From Thalassococcus halodurans (GTDB lineage Bacteria > Pseudomonadota > Alphaproteobacteria > Rhodobacterales > Rhodobacteraceae), in assembly GCF_900108225.1 (NCBI RefSeq), contig NZ_FNUZ01000004.1:310001-374000 (forward strand): 64,000 bases of DNA. Direction: 5' to 3'. The position numbers were made by a program, and so were the translations under genes. The notes under the pieces are model-generated. The model had not been told where the DNA came from. It did not search any database and saw only the letters and a list, made by a program, of their open reading frames with translations. Shown one piece after another: positions 22,690-32,969 of the stretch. Position 1 is the first letter of the stretch; every line of letters starts with the position of its first letter.

Positions 22690-24464
22690 TCCGCACACCG
22701 CTTCGTCCGCTAGCCCGCATTCTGGACGCCCGTAAAAAGGGCGAAAATCCGGACGCCATCGAACGGGAAAACCTGCGCATCCGTCATGAACAGATGCGCG
22801 ACAGCGCACGCACCCGCGCCGAAGGGCGTTTGCTGGTTCTCGGCGTCATGTTCTTTTGTGCCTTTTCGGTGGTCGGCGCGCGTATGGGGATGCTGTCTGC
22901 GTCCGAGCCGTCTGAGCCGCGCGCGCAGACGCAGGGCGCGTCTATCGTTGCTGCGCGTTCGGACATCGTGGACCGCAAGGGCCGTATCCTTGCGACCAAC
23001 ATGGAAACCCATTCGCTTTACGCCCATCCCCAGCAGATGATCGAACCCGAGCGGACGGCCAAAGCCTTGGTTCAGATTTTCCCCGAACTGGAAGAAGAAC
23101 GTCTGATCAAGGACTTTTCCGGCAATCGCAAATTCGTCTGGGTCCGCAAGAAAATCTCGCCCGAACAAAAGCAAGCGGTGCACGATATCGGTGAACCTGG
23201 CCTGCTGTTCGGCCCGCGCGAAATGCGTCTTTATCCCAACGGTGCGCTGGCAGCCCACGTTCTGGGTGGCACCCGTTTCGGTCAGGAAGGCGTGCACTCT
23301 GCCGAGGTCGTTGGTACCGCCGGTCTTGAACGTTTCCTTGACGACGACCTGCGTGATCCCGCACGTGAAGGGCGCCCTGTGCAGTTGTCGCTGGACCTGA
23401 CAGTTCAGTCGGCGGTCGAACGTGTTCTTGCAGGCGGCATGATGCTGATGAACGCCAAGGGCGCGACAGCGGTCCTTATGGATGTTCACACAGGCGAGGT
23501 CGTCTCGATCGCCTCGCTTCCCGATTTCGACCCCAACGATCGTCCTGCACCGCCTGTCGAAGGATCGCCCTCGGACAGTCCGCTGTTCAACCGAGCAGTT
23601 CAGGGTGTTTATGAACTGGGATCGACATTCAAAATTTTCACCACGGCACAAGCGATGGAATTAGGTCTGGTCAACGCGGAAACGATGATCGACACCAAGG
23701 GCCCGCTGCGCTGGGGTAAACACAAGATCCGCGACTTCCATGACTACGGCAAAGAGCTTTCGGTTACCAAGATCATCGTAAAGTCGTCCAACATCGGCAC
23801 CGCGCGTATCGCGCAGATGATCGGTGTGGATCGTCAGAAGGATTTTCTAGGCAAGCTTGGCTTCTTTGAACCCACCAAGCTTGAGATCACCGAAGCCAAG
23901 GGCGGCAAACCCTTGCTGCCGCCAAACTGGTCTGAACTGTCGACGATGACGATCAGCTATGGCCACGGCCTATCCGCATCTCCGCTGCATTTGGCACAGG
24001 CTTATGCGACCATCGCGAACGGCGGCTATCAGGTGACGCCGACGTTGCTGAAGCAATCCGGCCCGCGCTACGGCGAACGCATCATGCGTCCTGACACAGC
24101 GGCTGCGGCGCGAACCATGCTGCGCAAGGTTGTGACCGAAGGTACAGCCAGCTTTGGTGAAGTGCCCGGCTACTACGTGGGTGGCAAAACCGGTACTGCC
24201 GACAAGCCCAAGGAACGCGGGGGCGGCTATTACAAAGACAAGGTCATCGCGACTTTCGCGTCGATGTTCCCTGCACATGATCCGAAATATGTGCTGGTCG
24301 TGACGCTGGACGAGCCGTCGGAAAACAGCGGTGACAAGCCGCGTCGTACCGCGGGTTGGACGGCTGTGCCTGTGGCCGCAGAAATGATCGGACGTATCGC
24401 GCCTTTGCTGGGCTTGCGTCCTGAATATGAACAAAACTCACCCGTGGTGATGACCTCGAACTAA
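22686..24464 (+). CDS. ftsI: Peptidoglycan D,D-transpeptidase FtsI (PBP3)
   Basis: This class B penicillin-binding protein of 592 residues cross-links septal peptidoglycan in the periplasm. A cytoplasmic tail of about 48 residues precedes one membrane helix (about 49-70). The pedestal domain follows (starting with RSDIVDRKGRILA). The transpeptidase motifs are intact: S313-T-F-K, S367-S-N and K501-T-G. The cytoplasmic tail is rich in charged residues. It begins within the end of ftsL. Confidence 0.97.
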   Translation: MIRTPLRPLARILDARKKGENPDAIERENLRIRHEQMRDSARTRAEGRLLVLGVMFFCAFSVVGARMGMLSASEPSEPRAQTQGASIVAARSDIVDRKGRILATNMETHSLYAHPQQMIEPERTAKALVQIFPELEEERLIKDFSGNRKFVWVRKKISPEQKQAVHDIGEPGLLFGPREMRLYPNGALAAHVLGGTRFGQEGVHSAEVVGTAGLERFLDDDLRDPAREGRPVQLSLDLTVQSAVERVLAGGMMLMNAKGATAVLMDVHTGEVVSIASLPDFDPNDRPAPPVEGSPSDSPLFNRAVQGVYELGSTFKIFTTAQAMELGLVNAETMIDTKGPLRWGKHKIRDFHDYGKELSVTKIIVKSSNIGTARIAQMIGVDRQKDFLGKLGFFEPTKLEITEAKGGKPLLPPNWSELSTMTISYGHGLSASPLHLAQAYATIANGGYQVTPTLLKQSGPRYGERIMRPDTAAAARTMLRKVVTEGTASFGEVPGYYVGGKTGTADKPKERGGGYYKDKVIATFASMFPAHDPKYVLVVTLDEPSENSGDKPRRTAGWTAVPVAAEMIGRIAPLLGLRPEYEQNSPVVMTSN

Positions 24465-24555
24465 GCCTTGATCATGGCAGGTCTTGCAGGTGGCAGCCGA
24501 TTACGGGCATGAGGGGCAGGAACAATCGTTCGTGTCACGACATGTGGGGGCTGCT

Positions 24556-26037
24556 TTGAGCCAGAAGAAGACGTTAAGCGAATTGGGTTTGACAGCGCGC
24601 GGCGGACGCGAGGCCGTTGTGACCGGTTTGGTCGTAGACAGCCGGGAGGTGACAGAGGGCGTTCTGTTTGCCGCGCTGCCGGGGACCAATGTTCATGGCG
24701 CGCGTTTCATCCCCAATGCCTTGGCCGCAGGTGCAAACGTGATCCTGACCGACAGCGAAGGCGCAGAAGCCGCAGCCGAGGCCATCGCGGAATATGATCC
24801 GGCGATGGTTGTCGTATCTGATCCGCGTCAGACGTTGGCCTTTACGGCGGCGCTTTGGTTTGGCGCCCAGCCTGCGAACATGATTGCGGTCACCGGCACG
24901 AACGGCAAAACCAGTGTCGCCAGCTTTGCGCGCCGCATCTGGCAGGAACTGGGGCTTCAGGCGATCAATCTGGGCACAACGGGTGTCGAAGGCGACTGGC
25001 ACGCGCCGTTGCATCACACAACACCCGAACCGATCACCCTGCACCGCGCTCTGGCCAGTGCCGCGCAGGCGGGGATCACCCACGCCGCGATGGAGGCCTC
25101 GAGCCACGGGCTGGAACAGCGCAGGCTGGATGGCGTGACGCTGAAGGCGGCGGGTTTCACGAATTTCACGCAGGACCATCTGGATTACCACGCCACTTTC
25201 GAGGACTACTTTGCCGCCAAGGCAGGGTTGTTCGCACGCGTTCTGCCCGAAGATGCGGCCGCGGTGATCAATATCGATGATCCCCGTGGGGTGGATATGG
25301 CGGCGATTGCGCAGGCGCGCGGGCAGGCGCTTTATACCGTTGGTCGTGCCGAAGGTGCCGATATTTGTCTGATGGGTCAGCGCTTTAACTCGACCGGTCA
25401 GGACATTCGCGTGCGGATGGACGGGACGGTGCGCCAGATGCACCTGAACCTGATCGGTGGGTTCCAAGGCGAAAACGTTTTGTTGGCGGCGGGTCTGGTT
25501 ATTGCCTGTGGTGCCGACGCGGATGAGGTGTTCAACGTTCTGCCGCGTCTGGAAACCGTCCGTGGCCGGATGCAGCTGGCCGCGACGCGCGACAACGGGG
25601 CGTCTGTGTTTGTGGACTATGCTCATACCCCTGACGCCGTCGAAACCGCGATCACAGCGCTGCGCCCGCATGTGATGGGGCGTTTGGTGGCTATTATTGG
25701 CGCTGGTGGGGATCGTGATCCGGGAAAACGCCCGCTGATGGGCGCGGCGGCGGCAGAACATGCCGATCTGGTCATCGTGACCGACGACAACCCCCGAAGC
25801 GAAGACCCCGCAACGATCCGCGCCGCCGTGATGGAAGGCGCACCGGACGCGCTGGAAATCGGTGATCGGGCCGAGGCGATCCTGCGCGGGATTGATGCGC
25901 TTGAGGCCGGTGATGTTCTGCTGATCTGCGGCAAGGGGCATGAGACCGGACAAACCATTGGCGACACGGTCTATCCGTTCGATGACGCCGAACAGGCCAG
26001 CGTGGCCGTAGCAGCACTTGACGGGAAACTTGCATGA
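24556..26037 (+). CDS. murE: UDP-N-acetylmuramoyl-L-alanyl-D-glutamate--2,6-diaminopimelate ligase
   Basis: The enzyme adds meso-diaminopimelate to the peptidoglycan precursor in the cytoplasm. I chose the TTG at 24556 (SQKKTLSELGL), giving 494 residues, the usual length; in-frame alternatives at 24544 (GTG) and 24484 (TTG) would add a non-family extension. The ATP motif is TGTNGKTSVASF (about 113-124). FTNFTQDHLDYH is the Mur ligase central signature. DDNPRSEDP is the DNPR motif that selects meso-DAP over lysine. The stop overlaps the murF start (ATGA). Confidence 0.95.
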   Translation: MSQKKTLSELGLTARGGREAVVTGLVVDSREVTEGVLFAALPGTNVHGARFIPNALAAGANVILTDSEGAEAAAEAIAEYDPAMVVVSDPRQTLAFTAALWFGAQPANMIAVTGTNGKTSVASFARRIWQELGLQAINLGTTGVEGDWHAPLHHTTPEPITLHRALASAAQAGITHAAMEASSHGLEQRRLDGVTLKAAGFTNFTQDHLDYHATFEDYFAAKAGLFARVLPEDAAAVINIDDPRGVDMAAIAQARGQALYTVGRAEGADICLMGQRFNSTGQDIRVRMDGTVRQMHLNLIGGFQGENVLLAAGLVIACGADADEVFNVLPRLETVRGRMQLAATRDNGASVFVDYAHTPDAVETAITALRPHVMGRLVAIIGAGGDRDPGKRPLMGAAAAEHADLVIVTDDNPRSEDPATIRAAVMEGAPDALEIGDRAEAILRGIDALEAGDVLLICGKGHETGQTIGDTVYPFDDAEQASVAVAALDGKLA

Positions 26038-27470
26038 CACTCTGGACCGCAACCGAGGCCGCAGCGGCAACCAAGGGCAAAGCCATCGGCGACTGGACCG
26101 TGAATGGTGTTTCCATCGACACGCGTACCATTCAAAAGGGCGATTTGTTTGTGGCCTTGAAGGCCGCACGTGACGGGCACGATTTTGTTGCGCAAGCCTT
26201 GGAAAACGGCGCTGGCGCTGCACTGGTCAGCCGCATTCCCGAAGGCGTCGCTGACGATGCACCGCTTTTGCTGGTGGATGATGTTCTGACAGGGCTTGAG
26301 GATCTGGGCCGTGCCGCCCGTGCGCGGACAACGGCCAAGGTCGTGGCGATCACCGGGTCTGTCGGCAAAACCTCGACCAAGGAAATGTTGCGCACTGTTC
26401 TGTCAGGGCAGGGCAAGACCCACGCAGCCGAGGCCAGCTATAACAACCATTGGGGCGTGCCCCTGACACTGGCCCGCATGCCCGCCGACACCGATTTCGC
26501 GGTGATCGAGATCGGCATGAACCATCCCGGTGAAATCGCACCCTTGGCCAAAATGGCCCGCCCGCATATCGCTGTTGTGACCATCGTCGCGCCGGCCCAT
26601 CTGGCTGCATTCGAAAGCATCGAAGGCATTGCCCGCGAAAAGGCGTCGATCTTTGAGGGGCTAGAGGCAGGCGGCACCGCGATCCTGAACGGCGATCTGC
26701 CGACGACGCCGATCCTGATCGAAACGGCCGAGAAATATGCCGAACGCGTCGTGACGTTTGGCGAAGGCGCGGACAACCATCACCGCGCCACCGACATTCG
26801 CATCAAGGACACCACGACCGTGGCCCAAGGGCGCGGATGGCGCACGCCGCTGCTGTACAAGGTGCAGGCGCAAGGGCGTCATTTCGCGATCAACGGTTTG
26901 GCCGTTCTTGCTGTCGCGCAAACCCTTGGGCTGGATCGGGCCAAAAGCTATGCGGATTTGGGCCAATGGTTGCCCGGCGCGGGCCGTGGCCAACGCGAGG
27001 TTATTCCGCTGGACGCCGTCTATCCTGAAATGTCGATCGAGCTGATCGACGATTCCTACAACGCCAACCCCACATCCGTTGGTGCCGCGCTCGAGGTGTT
27101 GGCGGCTTCTGATGTGACCGATGGTTTGGGCCGCGTCGCCCGTGGCCGTCGTATCGCCTATCTGGGCGATATGCGTGAATTGGGCAAAGGCGAAAAGGAA
27201 CTGCACGCGGCACTGGCGCAGCACCCGTCGATGGCCAAAATCGATCTGGTCCATTGCGTTGGCCCGCTGATGCGCGAATTGTGGAAGGCCTTGCCTGCGG
27301 AAAAACGCGGGCATTGGGCTGAAGACGTCGAAGCGATGCAGACGCGCCTTAGCAAAGACCTTGATGCAGGCGATGTTGTGCTTGTCAAAGCGTCGCTGTC
27401 CATGCGCTTGGGGCGTCTGGTTGACGCGATACGAAAAATGCGTCAAGGCCCCGCGCAATCTGAGTTATAA
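26034..27470 (+). CDS. murF: UDP-N-acetylmuramoyl-tripeptide--D-alanyl-D-alanine ligase
   Basis: This 478-residue Mur ligase joins D-Ala-D-Ala to the UDP-MurNAc-tripeptide. The ATP-binding motif reads ITGSVGKTSTKEM (about 105-117), with SVGKT as is common in MurF. EIGMNHPGEI and DDSYNANPTS are characteristic MurF blocks. A GDMRELG motif closes the C-terminal domain. It is translationally coupled to murE by a 4-nt overlap and followed 57 bp later by mraY. Confidence 0.96.
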   Translation: MTLWTATEAAAATKGKAIGDWTVNGVSIDTRTIQKGDLFVALKAARDGHDFVAQALENGAGAALVSRIPEGVADDAPLLLVDDVLTGLEDLGRAARARTTAKVVAITGSVGKTSTKEMLRTVLSGQGKTHAAEASYNNHWGVPLTLARMPADTDFAVIEIGMNHPGEIAPLAKMARPHIAVVTIVAPAHLAAFESIEGIAREKASIFEGLEAGGTAILNGDLPTTPILIETAEKYAERVVTFGEGADNHHRATDIRIKDTTTVAQGRGWRTPLLYKVQAQGRHFAINGLAVLAVAQTLGLDRAKSYADLGQWLPGAGRGQREVIPLDAVYPEMSIELIDDSYNANPTSVGAALEVLAASDVTDGLGRVARGRRIAYLGDMRELGKGEKELHAALAQHPSMAKIDLVHCVGPLMRELWKALPAEKRGHWAEDVEAMQTRLSKDLDAGDVVLVKASLSMRLGRLVDAIRKMRQGPAQSEL

Positions 27471-27527
27471 GACGATTACCGGTCCCGTTTGGACCCAAAA
27501 GACCGAGCAGAGATAAGGGGAAACACC

Positions 27528-28610
27528 ATGCTGTACTGGCTGACCGAGCTTTCGGACGGGGGAGGGGTGTTCAACCTGTTCCGCTATATCACGTTCCGTG
27601 CCGGTGGTGCGTTTCTGACCGCTTTGTTGTTCGGTTTCCTGTTCGGTCCGCCGCTGATCAACGTGCTGCGCCGCAAGCAGGGCAAAGGCCAGCCGATCCG
27701 GAGCGATGGCCCCGAAAGCCACTTTGTAAAAGCAGGCACGCCGACCATGGGTGGTTTGCTGATTATTGGTGCTGTTATCACCTCGACCTTGCTGTGGGCG
27801 CGACTGGATAACCCCTTTGTCTGGTTGGTTCTTTTCGTCACGCTCAGCTATGCCGCCATCGGGTTTGCCGACGACTATGCCAAGGTGAAAAAGCAAAACA
27901 CGGCAGGCGTTTCCGGCAAGGTGCGTCTGCTTTTGGGCTTCCTGATCGCCGCTGTTGCGGGCTTTTGGGCGACGCAATATCACCCCGATGCTCTGGCCAA
28001 TCAACTGGCCTTCCCAATCTTTAAAGACACTCTGCTGAACCTCGGGTTCTTCTTTATCCCCTTCGCGGTGATCGTCATCGTGGGTTCTGCCAACGCGGTG
28101 AACCTGACCGATGGTTTGGACGGTCTGGCGATCATGCCGGTGATGATTGCGGCTGGTACGCTGGGCATCATTGCCTACGCCGTTGGTCGCGTGGACGTGA
28201 CCGAATATCTGGACGTGCATTATGTGCCGGGTACGGGTGAAATCCTTGTCTTTACCGCAGGTATCTTTGGCGGTGGATTGGGCTTTCTTTGGTACAACGC
28301 CCCGCCTGCAGCTGTGTTCATGGGGGACACAGGTTCGCTGGCCTTGGGCGGCGCGCTGGGTGCTATTGCCGTTTCGACCAAGCACGAGATCGTTCTGGCC
28401 ATTGTTGGCGGCCTGTTCGTAGTCGAGGCGCTGTCCGTGATCATTCAGGTTCTGTACTTCAAACGTACAGGCAAGCGCGTGTTCCTGATGGCGCCGATCC
28501 ATCACCACTATGAGAAAAAGGGTTGGGCCGAGCCGCAGATCGTGATCCGCTTCTGGATCATCTCGCTGATCTTGGCGCTGATCGGTCTGGCGACGCTGAA
28601 GGTTCGCTAA
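27528..28610 (+). CDS. mraY: Phospho-N-acetylmuramoyl-pentapeptide transferase
   Basis: This integral membrane enzyme transfers phospho-MurNAc-pentapeptide to undecaprenyl phosphate, making lipid I. The ATG at 27528 (MLYWL) follows AAGGGG and gives 360 residues, the same length as the E. coli enzyme. About ten hydrophobic helices are visible. Family motifs are [27 protein letters not shown] (with the catalytic-region aspartates) and the [11 protein letters not shown] loop near the C-terminus. It sits in the standard place between murF and murD. Confidence 0.97.
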   Translation: MLYWLTELSDGGGVFNLFRYITFRAGGAFLTALLFGFLFGPPLINVLRRKQGKGQPIRSDGPESHFVKAGTPTMGGLLIIGAVITSTLLWARLDNPFVWLVLFVTLSYAAIGFADDYAKVKKQNTAGVSGKVRLLLGFLIAAVAGFWATQYHPDALANQLAFPIFKDTLLNLGFFFIPFAVIVIVGSANAVNLTDGLDGLAIMPVMIAAGTLGIIAYAVGRVDVTEYLDVHYVPGTGEILVFTAGIFGGGLGFLWYNAPPAAVFMGDTGSLALGGALGAIAVSTKHEIVLAIVGGLFVVEALSVIIQVLYFKRTGKRVFLMAPIHHHYEKKGWAEPQIVIRFWIISLILALIGLATLKVR

Positions 28611-28638
28611 TCCCATATTTGTCCGAAGGAGTTGGGCG

Positions 28639-30045
28639 ATGATACCGGTTCGGGGCTATGAAGGCCGTCAGGTGGCTGTTCTGGGTCTGGGGCGTAGCGG
28701 CCTGTCCGCTGCGCGCGCGCTGCGCGAAGGCGGGGCCATTCCGGTTGTTTGGGATGACAATGCTGCCGCCCGCGACAAGGCCGAAGGCGAAGGGTTCGAA
28801 GTGCGTGATCTGTCCCGCGACGGGGCGTTTGAAGACGTGGCCAGCCTGATCGTCAGCCCCGGCATTCCGCATCTTTATCCGAACCCCAATGCTGTGATCG
28901 CTTTGGCTTGGGACGCGGGCGTGCCCGTCGACAATGACATCGGGCTTTTCTTTGCCTCGCTCGGGCAGAATGAATGGAACAGCTACGACACCGTGCCGCG
29001 TGTTGTGGCCATCACCGGCTCCAACGGCAAATCCACCACCAGCGCGTTGCTTCATCACGTGCTGTCCGAATCCGGCCGCTCTTCGCAGCTGGCTGGGAAC
29101 ATTGGGCGAGGCGTTCTGGATATTGACCCGCCCGAAGATGGCGGTGTCGTGGTGTTGGAACTGTCCAGCTATCAAACCGATCTGGCGCGGTCGCTGACGC
29201 CGGATGTGGCGATCCTGACGAACATGTCGCCTGATCACCTCGACCGCCACGGCGGGTTTGGCGGCTATTTCGCGGCCAAGCGCCGGTTGTTTGCCGAAGG
29301 CGGGCCGGATCGTGCGGTTATCGGCGTGGATGAAAAAGAAGGTCGCTATCTGGCGAACCAACTGTCGGTCTCTGCCGAAGACGATCGGGTGATCCGGATT
29401 TCGTCCGGTCAAAAACTGACCGGCCCCGGCTGGCAGGTGTTCGTGCGCAAAGGGTTCTTGGCCGAATGGCGCAAGGGGCGTCAGGTGGGCTCGATCGATC
29501 TGCGCGATATTGCCGGACTTCCGGGTGCGCATAACCACCAAAACGCCTGTGCTGCTTATGCTGCTGCGCGCGCGCTGGGGCTTGGGCCCCGTCAGATCGA
29601 AGCGGCGTTCAAAACCTTTGCGGGCCTTCCGCACCGGTCGCAGGTCATCGCCGAGGCGGATGGCGTGCGCTATGTGAACGACTCGAAAGCCACGAACGTC
29701 GACAGCGCGTGTAAGGCGCTGCAGGCTTTTAACAACATCCGCTGGATTTGTGGTGGCCTGATGAAAGAGGGTGGTCTGGACGATCTGAAGGCAGGTCTAC
29801 CCCATGTGACCAAAGCCTATGTGATTGGCCGCGAAGCTGCCCAGTTCGCACTGATGATCGATGGGGTCGAGGCCGAGATTTGCACCGATATGAAAACCGC
29901 TGTCGCCAAGGCCAAGGCTGATGCGCAAAGCGGTGATGTGGTTCTTCTGGCACCTGCTGCGGCAAGTTTCGATCAGTACGACAACTTCGAAAAACGCGGC
30001 GAAGATTTCGCGGCCTGCGTTCTGGCCGAGTTGGGGCAGGGTTAG
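28639..30045 (+). CDS. murD: UDP-N-acetylmuramoyl-L-alanine--D-glutamate ligase
   Basis: This 468-residue cytoplasmic Mur ligase adds D-glutamate. The N-terminal Rossmann-like domain has [12 protein letters not shown]. The ATP loop is [14 protein letters not shown] (about 126-139). The central signature is [13 protein letters not shown], and the C-terminal domain has NDSKATN. It is the last cell wall gene in this run. Its stop codon overlaps, tail to tail, the stop of a minus-strand flavoprotein gene, so ftsW, murG and murC are not adjacent. Confidence 0.97.
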   Translation: MIPVRGYEGRQVAVLGLGRSGLSAARALREGGAIPVVWDDNAAARDKAEGEGFEVRDLSRDGAFEDVASLIVSPGIPHLYPNPNAVIALAWDAGVPVDNDIGLFFASLGQNEWNSYDTVPRVVAITGSNGKSTTSALLHHVLSESGRSSQLAGNIGRGVLDIDPPEDGGVVVLELSSYQTDLARSLTPDVAILTNMSPDHLDRHGGFGGYFAAKRRLFAEGGPDRAVIGVDEKEGRYLANQLSVSAEDDRVIRISSGQKLTGPGWQVFVRKGFLAEWRKGRQVGSIDLRDIAGLPGAHNHQNACAAYAAARALGLGPRQIEAAFKTFAGLPHRSQVIAEADGVRYVNDSKATNVDSACKALQAFNNIRWICGGLMKEGGLDDLKAGLPHVTKAYVIGREAAQFALMIDGVEAEICTDMKTAVAKAKADAQSGDVVLLAPAAASFDQYDNFEKRGEDFAACVLAELGQG

Positions 30046-31223
30046 GCTTTCGCCCGAATTTCCTGACCGGCGGCCCAGCCGGATGACCACGCCCACTGGA
30101 AATTATAGCCGCCCAGCCAGCCCGTGACGTCGACGGCCTCTCCGATGAAATAGAGGTTGGGCAGGTCTTTGGCGGCCATCGTCTTCGACGACAGCCCATC
30201 CGTGCTGACGCCGCCCAGCGTGACTTCAGCGGTGCGGTACCCTTCGGTGCCACCGGGAAACAGCTCCCATGCGGTGAAGGCCTGCTCCAGCGCATCAATG
30301 CGCGCGTCTGACAGGTCGCCCAGATTGCCGGACAGATCCATTTCCCCTTTCAGGAAATCGACCAACCGCTGCGGCATGAAGTTCGTCAGTTCAGTGGTCA
30401 GGTTCCGTTTGCCAATCTGCGTGCGCACGGTTTTCAGGTGCTGCGCCAGCGCGGCGGAGGGTAAAAGGTTGATGTGGATCGGTTGGCCCTCGGTCCAATA
30501 GCTGGAACACTGCAGCGCAGCAGGGCCTGACAGACCCCGATGGGTAAACAGCAGCGCCTCGTCAAAGCTGGGGCCTTGGGCATACATCCGGCAGGGCTGA
30601 GCCACGCCTGCGAGCGCCTTGAAGCGACCTTCGGGGAAGGTGAAGGGTACAAGGGCAGGGCGCGTTTCTGTGACCGTCTGACCAAACTGGCGCGCGATAT
30701 CATAGGCCAGTCCTGTCGCGCCCATCTTGGGGATGGATTTGCCACCGGTCGCGACCACCAGATTGCGCGCCTGTACCGTCTTACGCTTGCCGCCACTTTC
30801 CAGAACAGCCGTAAACATGCCATCCGCGTGGCTCAGGTCCGCCAATGAGGTTTGCAGCCACAAAGACGCACCTGCCTTGGCCATCTCATCCATCAACATC
30901 GCAATGATGTCTTTGGCGCTGTTGTCGCAAAAAAGCTGGCCCAGCGTCTTTTCATGCCATGCGATTCCGTGTTGACCCACCAGTTCGATAAAGTCCCACT
31001 GGGTGTAGCGGCTTAACGCGGATTTGTGGAAATGCGGGTTCTGACCCAGATAGTTTTCCGGCTGAATATCAAGGTTCGTAAAGTTACAGCGACCGCCACC
31101 AGAAATACGGATTTTCTCGCCCGCGGCCTTGGCGTGATCAATGACCAGCGTCCGCTCACCCGTCTGGATGGCGCACATCATGCCGGCGGCTCCGGCCCCA
31201 AGGATCAGCGTGTCGATTTGCAT
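30042..31223 (-). CDS. NAD(P)/FAD-dependent oxidoreductase, HI0933/YhiN family
   Basis: The protein has 393 residues from the ATG at 31223 ([14 protein letters not shown]); the frame extends upstream, but this start places the dinucleotide-binding motif at the very N-terminus as in the family. GAGAAGMM is the FAD-binding glycine motif. [14 protein letters not shown] and ATGGKS.PKMGATG are YhiN/BaiN signatures, and a C-terminal GGVSTD...M closes the flavin site. The physiological substrate of the family is poorly defined. It is convergent with murD, sharing a 3-nt stop overlap, and lies between the cell wall cluster and an unrelated hydrolase. Confidence 0.9.
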   Translation of the reverse strand: MQIDTLILGAGAAGMMCAIQTGERTLVIDHAKAAGEKIRISGGGRCNFTNLDIQPENYLGQNPHFHKSALSRYTQWDFIELVGQHGIAWHEKTLGQLFCDNSAKDIIAMLMDEMAKAGASLWLQTSLADLSHADGMFTAVLESGGKRKTVQARNLVVATGGKSIPKMGATGLAYDIARQFGQTVTETRPALVPFTFPEGRFKALAGVAQPCRMYAQGPSFDEALLFTHRGLSGPAALQCSSYWTEGQPIHINLLPSAALAQHLKTVRTQIGKRNLTTELTNFMPQRLVDFLKGEMDLSGNLGDLSDARIDALEQAFTAWELFPGGTEGYRTAEVTLGGVSTDGLSSKTMAAKDLPNLYFIGEAVDVTGWLGGYNFQWAWSSGWAAGQEIRAKA

Positions 31224-31392
31224 GGTCGTCAGGTGGCACGCCCGTCCGCCTATCGCAAGGGCATTGGTCGGCAAAATTTTGGTCAGCTGCGTGGCGCAGT
31301 CTTTCAAAGCGCCAGCGATGTGCTACAAATCGGCCAGTACGCGTTCGCAAAGAAACGCAGGCACGAGTGCACCAAGGGGCCGCTAGCGCGGT

Positions 31393-32112
31393 ATGGGGTT
31401 TATGAGCGAAACAATCGTTATGTTGCCGGGCCTTATGTGTGACGCCCGCCTGTTCCAGCATCAGATTGCCACGCTGTCCCGTTTCCGTCCTGTCATGGTT
31501 CTGCCGACTGCAATGGGCGAGCGGATCGAGGAAATTGCATCGGGCCTGTTGACGGCGCTTCCCAGCAAAATTGCTTTGGTCGGTCACGGATTTGGCGGCG
31601 TCGTCGCGATGGAGATCTTGCGCCGCGCGCCGGATCGCGTGGCGCGGCTTGCGTTGATCTCAAGCTCGCCACTGGCGGAAACGCCGCAAAGCGCGGCTGA
31701 GAGGGAACCACGCCTGATCGCGGCGCGGGCAGGGCGTCTGGCTGATGTGATCCGCGAAGAAGTCCCGATGACCTGCCTAGCGCCCACACCGGCCCGTGCT
31801 GCGGTGGCCCATGAGTTGCAGGTGATGGCCGCTGATCTCGGGGTCGAGGCCTACATCCGCCAGTTCCGTGCACTGCAGCGCCGTCGCGACCAACAGGGCA
31901 CGCTGCGCCGCTGTAAGGCACCAACATTGGTGATGTGCGGTGAAGCCGATCAGATATGCACCGAAAAACGACAGGCCTTTCTGGCTGATCTGATGCCGGA
32001 TGCCCAATTGGCGGTGATCAAGGATGCGGGCCATGTGCCCAGTCTGGAAGCCCCCGAGGCGGTGACGGATGCGCTTTTGGATTGGCTGCGCCGTCCGTTC
32101 GTTCTGCGCTAA
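31393..32112 (+). CDS. Alpha/beta hydrolase
   Basis: The protein has 239 residues. The opening MLPGLMCDARLF is an oxyanion-hole-like start. The nucleophile elbow reads VGHGFGG, where glycine-histidine-glycine-phenylalanine-glycine stands at a place usually holding a serine or cysteine (G-x-S-x-G). The C-terminal part has CGEADQICTEKR and the catalytic-histidine block DAGHVPSLEAP. The missing elbow serine (phenylalanine instead) makes a classical esterase mechanism doubtful. No signal peptide is seen. The function is not assignable beyond the fold. Confidence 0.8.
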   Translation: MGFMSETIVMLPGLMCDARLFQHQIATLSRFRPVMVLPTAMGERIEEIASGLLTALPSKIALVGHGFGGVVAMEILRRAPDRVARLALISSSPLAETPQSAAEREPRLIAARAGRLADVIREEVPMTCLAPTPARAAVAHELQVMAADLGVEAYIRQFRALQRRRDQQGTLRRCKAPTLVMCGEADQICTEKRQAFLADLMPDAQLAVIKDAGHVPSLEAPEAVTDALLDWLRRPFVLR

Positions 32113-32160
32113 TTGCCAAAGCACTCTGCTATTCCCATTGACCGCTGGCACAGCGATGCG

Positions 32161-32580
32161 TATGCGCGTCGTCGCGTGGAGGGCTGGATGGCCGCGGGCC
32201 TGATGGTCCGAGGAAAGTCCGGACTCCCTGAAGCAACGGTGCCGGGTAACGCCCGGGCAGGGCAACCTGACGGATAGCGCCACAGAAAACAGACCGCCGC
32301 GTTCACGCGGTAAGGGTGAAACGGTGGGGTAAGAGCCCACCGGGGGGCTGGTAACAGTTCCCGCACGGCAAGCCCCACCGGGAGCAATGCCAAATAGGGA
32401 CCCCGCGCGGGGCATGATCTGGGGGTGACCCCGGATATCGCCGTAGGGCCGCTTCAGCCCGAGGGGTCCGGGTTGGCAGCTTGAACCGTTCGGCAACGGA
32501 CGGTCTAGAGGAATGGTCGTCGAACCACAGACCATGGTTTGTGGGGAACAAAATCCGGCTTATAGGCTCTCCGCGCATAT
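32161..32580 (+). ncRNA. rnpB: RNase P RNA (class A)
   Basis: The RNA component of RNase P matures tRNA 5' ends. The conserved region GAGGAAAGTCCGGACTC (starting at 32210) and the closing ACAAAATCCGGCTTATAGG region (about 32548-32566) are the universal CR-I and CR-V elements. TATGCGCG (32161) and CGCGCATA (32572-32579) pair as the outermost P1 helix and set the ends. The internal segment GGGTGAAACGGTGGGGTAAGAGCCCACC, in shorter blocks around 32314-32342, is also typical. It lies between the hydrolase gene and rpmG. Confidence 0.95.
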
Positions 32581-32677
32581 TAAACCGCTGAGGTGGTTGA
32601 CTCGGGCGCTACCATCGGTAAAAGGCGGGCTTCAAAGCATTCTACGGGCCGCCCGTGCCTGTCGCAGGAGAACTAAA

Positions 32678-32845
32678 ATGGCGAAGCCGACAACGATTAA
32701 AATCCGCCTGAATTCGTCCGCAGGCACAGGCCACTTCTATGTGACCAAGAAAAACGCGCGTACGATGACAGAAAAGATGGTTGTTCGTAAGTACGACCCC
32801 GTCGCGCGCAAGCACGTCGAATACAAGGAAGGCAAGATTAAGTAA
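32678..32845 (+). CDS. rpmG: 50S ribosomal protein L33
   Basis: The protein has 55 residues ([20 protein letters not shown], ending KEGKIK). The ATG at 32678 follows AGGAG. It is the cysteine-free form of L33, since the two zinc-binding CxxC pairs of the C+ type are absent ([16 protein letters not shown]). It is followed by a strong terminator, so it forms a short unit of its own between rnpB and a GNAT gene. Confidence 0.97.
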   Translation: MAKPTTIKIRLNSSAGTGHFYVTKKNARTMTEKMVVRKYDPVARKHVEYKEGKIK

Positions 32846-32869
32846 TCTTGCGAATCCTTTCGGAATTTT

Positions 32870-32902
32870 AGCGCCGGTCTGGTAACCAGACCGGCGCTTT
32901 TT
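32870..32902 (+). terminator. Intrinsic terminator of rpmG
   Basis: AGCGCCGGTCTGG pairs with CCAGACCGGCGCT (13 bp) around TAA, followed by TTTT. Confidence 0.93.
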
Positions 32903-32969
32903 GCTTTTGATCACATTAACTCTTGGCGTTTAGGGCAACAGGGCTAATTCCCGTCAGGGAGGTACCCAA

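Noticed and set aside
24574-26223. 549-residue minus-strand open frame over murE
   Set aside because: murE on the plus strand has all of its motifs; this frame shows only Arg/His-rich shadow composition.
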